Below, piece by piece: positions 7,555-8,455 of a stretch of DNA of 8,455 nucleotides. How positions within the stretch are numbered: position 1 is the stretch's first letter; the number at the start of each line of letters is the position of its first letter. Under the pieces are notes generated by a model. The model was not told the origin of the DNA. It did not search any database and saw only the letters and a program-made list of their open reading frames with translations. Both the position numbers and the translations under genes were made by a program. Source of the DNA: Bacteroidota bacterium (GTDB lineage: Bacteria; Bacteroidota; Ignavibacteria; Ignavibacteriales; Melioribacteraceae); assembly GCA_021814855.1 (NCBI GenBank), contig JAKAHQ010000048.1:1-8455 (forward strand), in the 5' to 3' direction.

Positions 7555-8455
7555 GTGCCCAAACATACTCTTCAATCAGTCAACTCGCTTATCAAAAAAC
7601 ACAAAATTGAATTTATCGATCTGAAAGCAATTGATCTTTCCGGCAGACTTCATCATATATCGCTTCCGGTACACGACGGCATATTGAAAAAATTAATTAA
7701 TGAGGGCGTTGGGTTCGATGGCTCCAGCTACGGATTTCGTAAAGTAGAAAACAGCGATATGGTTTTGGTGCCCGATCTTGATACGGCCGTGGTCGATCTT
7801 TTCCGGGATGAACCAACGCTAAGTTTTTATTCTCATATTTTATTGACCGACGAGAAAAGATCTCGCTTTAACCAGGACGGAAGATTTTTAGCATCGCAGG
7901 CGGAATTGTTATTGAAAAAAATTACCGGGGCGGATAAATCCTGGTGGGGACCCGAATTCGAGTTCTATATTTTTTCAAAAGTAGAATACGATACCCGAAC
8001 TTCAACTTCGTTCTACCGAGTTGAGCACGACGAAGAATTTTACAAACAAGCTTATCACGCGGCAAACCCGTTTGATATCTACGATGATTTCCGCGATGAG
8101 GCCTCGAAGCTTCTTCAAAAATTCGGTATAAAAGTAAAATATCACCATCACGAAACCGGCGAGCGCGGTCAGCAGGAAATTGAAACTTATTTTGAGGATC
8201 TGCTTACAACTTCCGATAACATCATAACGGCCAAATACGCGCTTTTTAATTTAGCCCGTCGAAAAAATTTATTCATTACGTTCATTCCCAAGCCGATGTA
8301 CAAGCAGGCAGGCAACGGTTTGCATCTTCATCTTTTTCTGACGAAGAACGGAAGAAACGCTTTTTATAAAAAAGGTGAGTACGGCAATGTGAACGAACTC
8401 GGTCGGTATTTCATTGGGGGAATGTTGAAACATGCGCCCGCGCCTTCGGCATTTA
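7555..8455 (+). CDS. glnA: Glutamine synthetase, type I family, 3' end cut off by the window
   Basis: The frame from GTG 7555 stays open to the window edge, giving 300 residues of an expected 440-470. The enzyme joins ammonia and glutamate with ATP to make glutamine in a cytoplasmic dodecamer. The beta-grasp domain covers about 18-98 (FIDLKAIDLSGRLHHISLP, GVGFDGSSYGF, ENSDMVLVPDL). The catalytic domain follows, with metal ligands E134 and E136 in GPEFEFY, E200 in HHHETGERGQQE, E208, and H257 in AGNGLHLHLFL; TFIPKPM (242-248) is typical. The E200-E208 spacing is 8, as in E. coli GlnA, and one longer than I recall for Bacillus. The segment between E136 and E200 is shorter than in E. coli. The adenylylation Tyr region, the flap Glu and the Arg of the active site lie beyond the edge, so the regulatory subtype cannot be told. 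No NtrC-type or other nitrogen-control site was recognised upstream; the eno terminator sits just before. Confidence 0.9.
   Translation, partial: MPKHTLQSVNSLIKKHKIEFIDLKAIDLSGRLHHISLPVHDGILKKLINEGVGFDGSSYGFRKVENSDMVLVPDLDTAVVDLFRDEPTLSFYSHILLTDEKRSRFNQDGRFLASQAELLLKKITGADKSWWGPEFEFYIFSKVEYDTRTSTSFYRVEHDEEFYKQAYHAANPFDIYDDFRDEASKLLQKFGIKVKYHHHETGERGQQEIETYFEDLLTTSDNIITAKYALFNLARRKNLFITFIPKPMYKQAGNGLHLHLFLTKNGRNAFYKKGEYGNVNELGRYFIGGMLKHAPAPSAF

Overview
The window looks like chromosomal DNA of a low-GC member of the Bacteroidota/Chlorobi group, most likely Ignavibacteria. The best clue is the C-terminal tail of the 853-residue protein at 1242-3803. It opens with NYPNPFNPETTIRFNIP and ends in a short Lys-containing tail, the type A sorting domain of the type IX secretion system (T9SS) in the wording common in Ignavibacteria. 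An OmpA-family protein with thrombospondin type 3 repeats and a tRNA gene without an encoded CCA fit the same group. The taxonomic call is inference from motifs only.

Left part (1-3850), plus strand: the 3' part of an rmlD-like sugar-nucleotide reductase gene, then a small secreted protein with an H-type lectin domain and its own terminator, then a large secreted DUF3160 protein carrying a T9SS tail. A strong hairpin at 3819-3849 lies between this gene and the convergent ompA-like gene.

Middle part (3870-5939), minus strand: an OmpA-like porin/anchor with seven Ca-binding repeats, including two units that are identical at DNA level; a 90-residue membrane protein of unknown function; and tRNA-Arg(CCU).

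Right part (5940-8455), plus strand: a 246-base leader region, enolase (eno) with a clear terminator, and the first 300 codons of a type I glutamine synthetase (GTG start, cut by the window edge). The glutamine synthetase is a real gene although it has no stop in the window.

The genes do not form one pathway. The left half concerns the cell surface (sugar-nucleotide synthesis, secreted lectin, T9SS cargo, outer-membrane/peptidoglycan anchor) and the right half is central metabolism (glycolysis, nitrogen assimilation). No mobile element, CRISPR array, phage gene or defence system was seen. The least characterised items are the H-type lectin protein, the DUF3160 T9SS cargo, the 90-residue membrane protein and the homogenised repeat block in the ompA-like gene.
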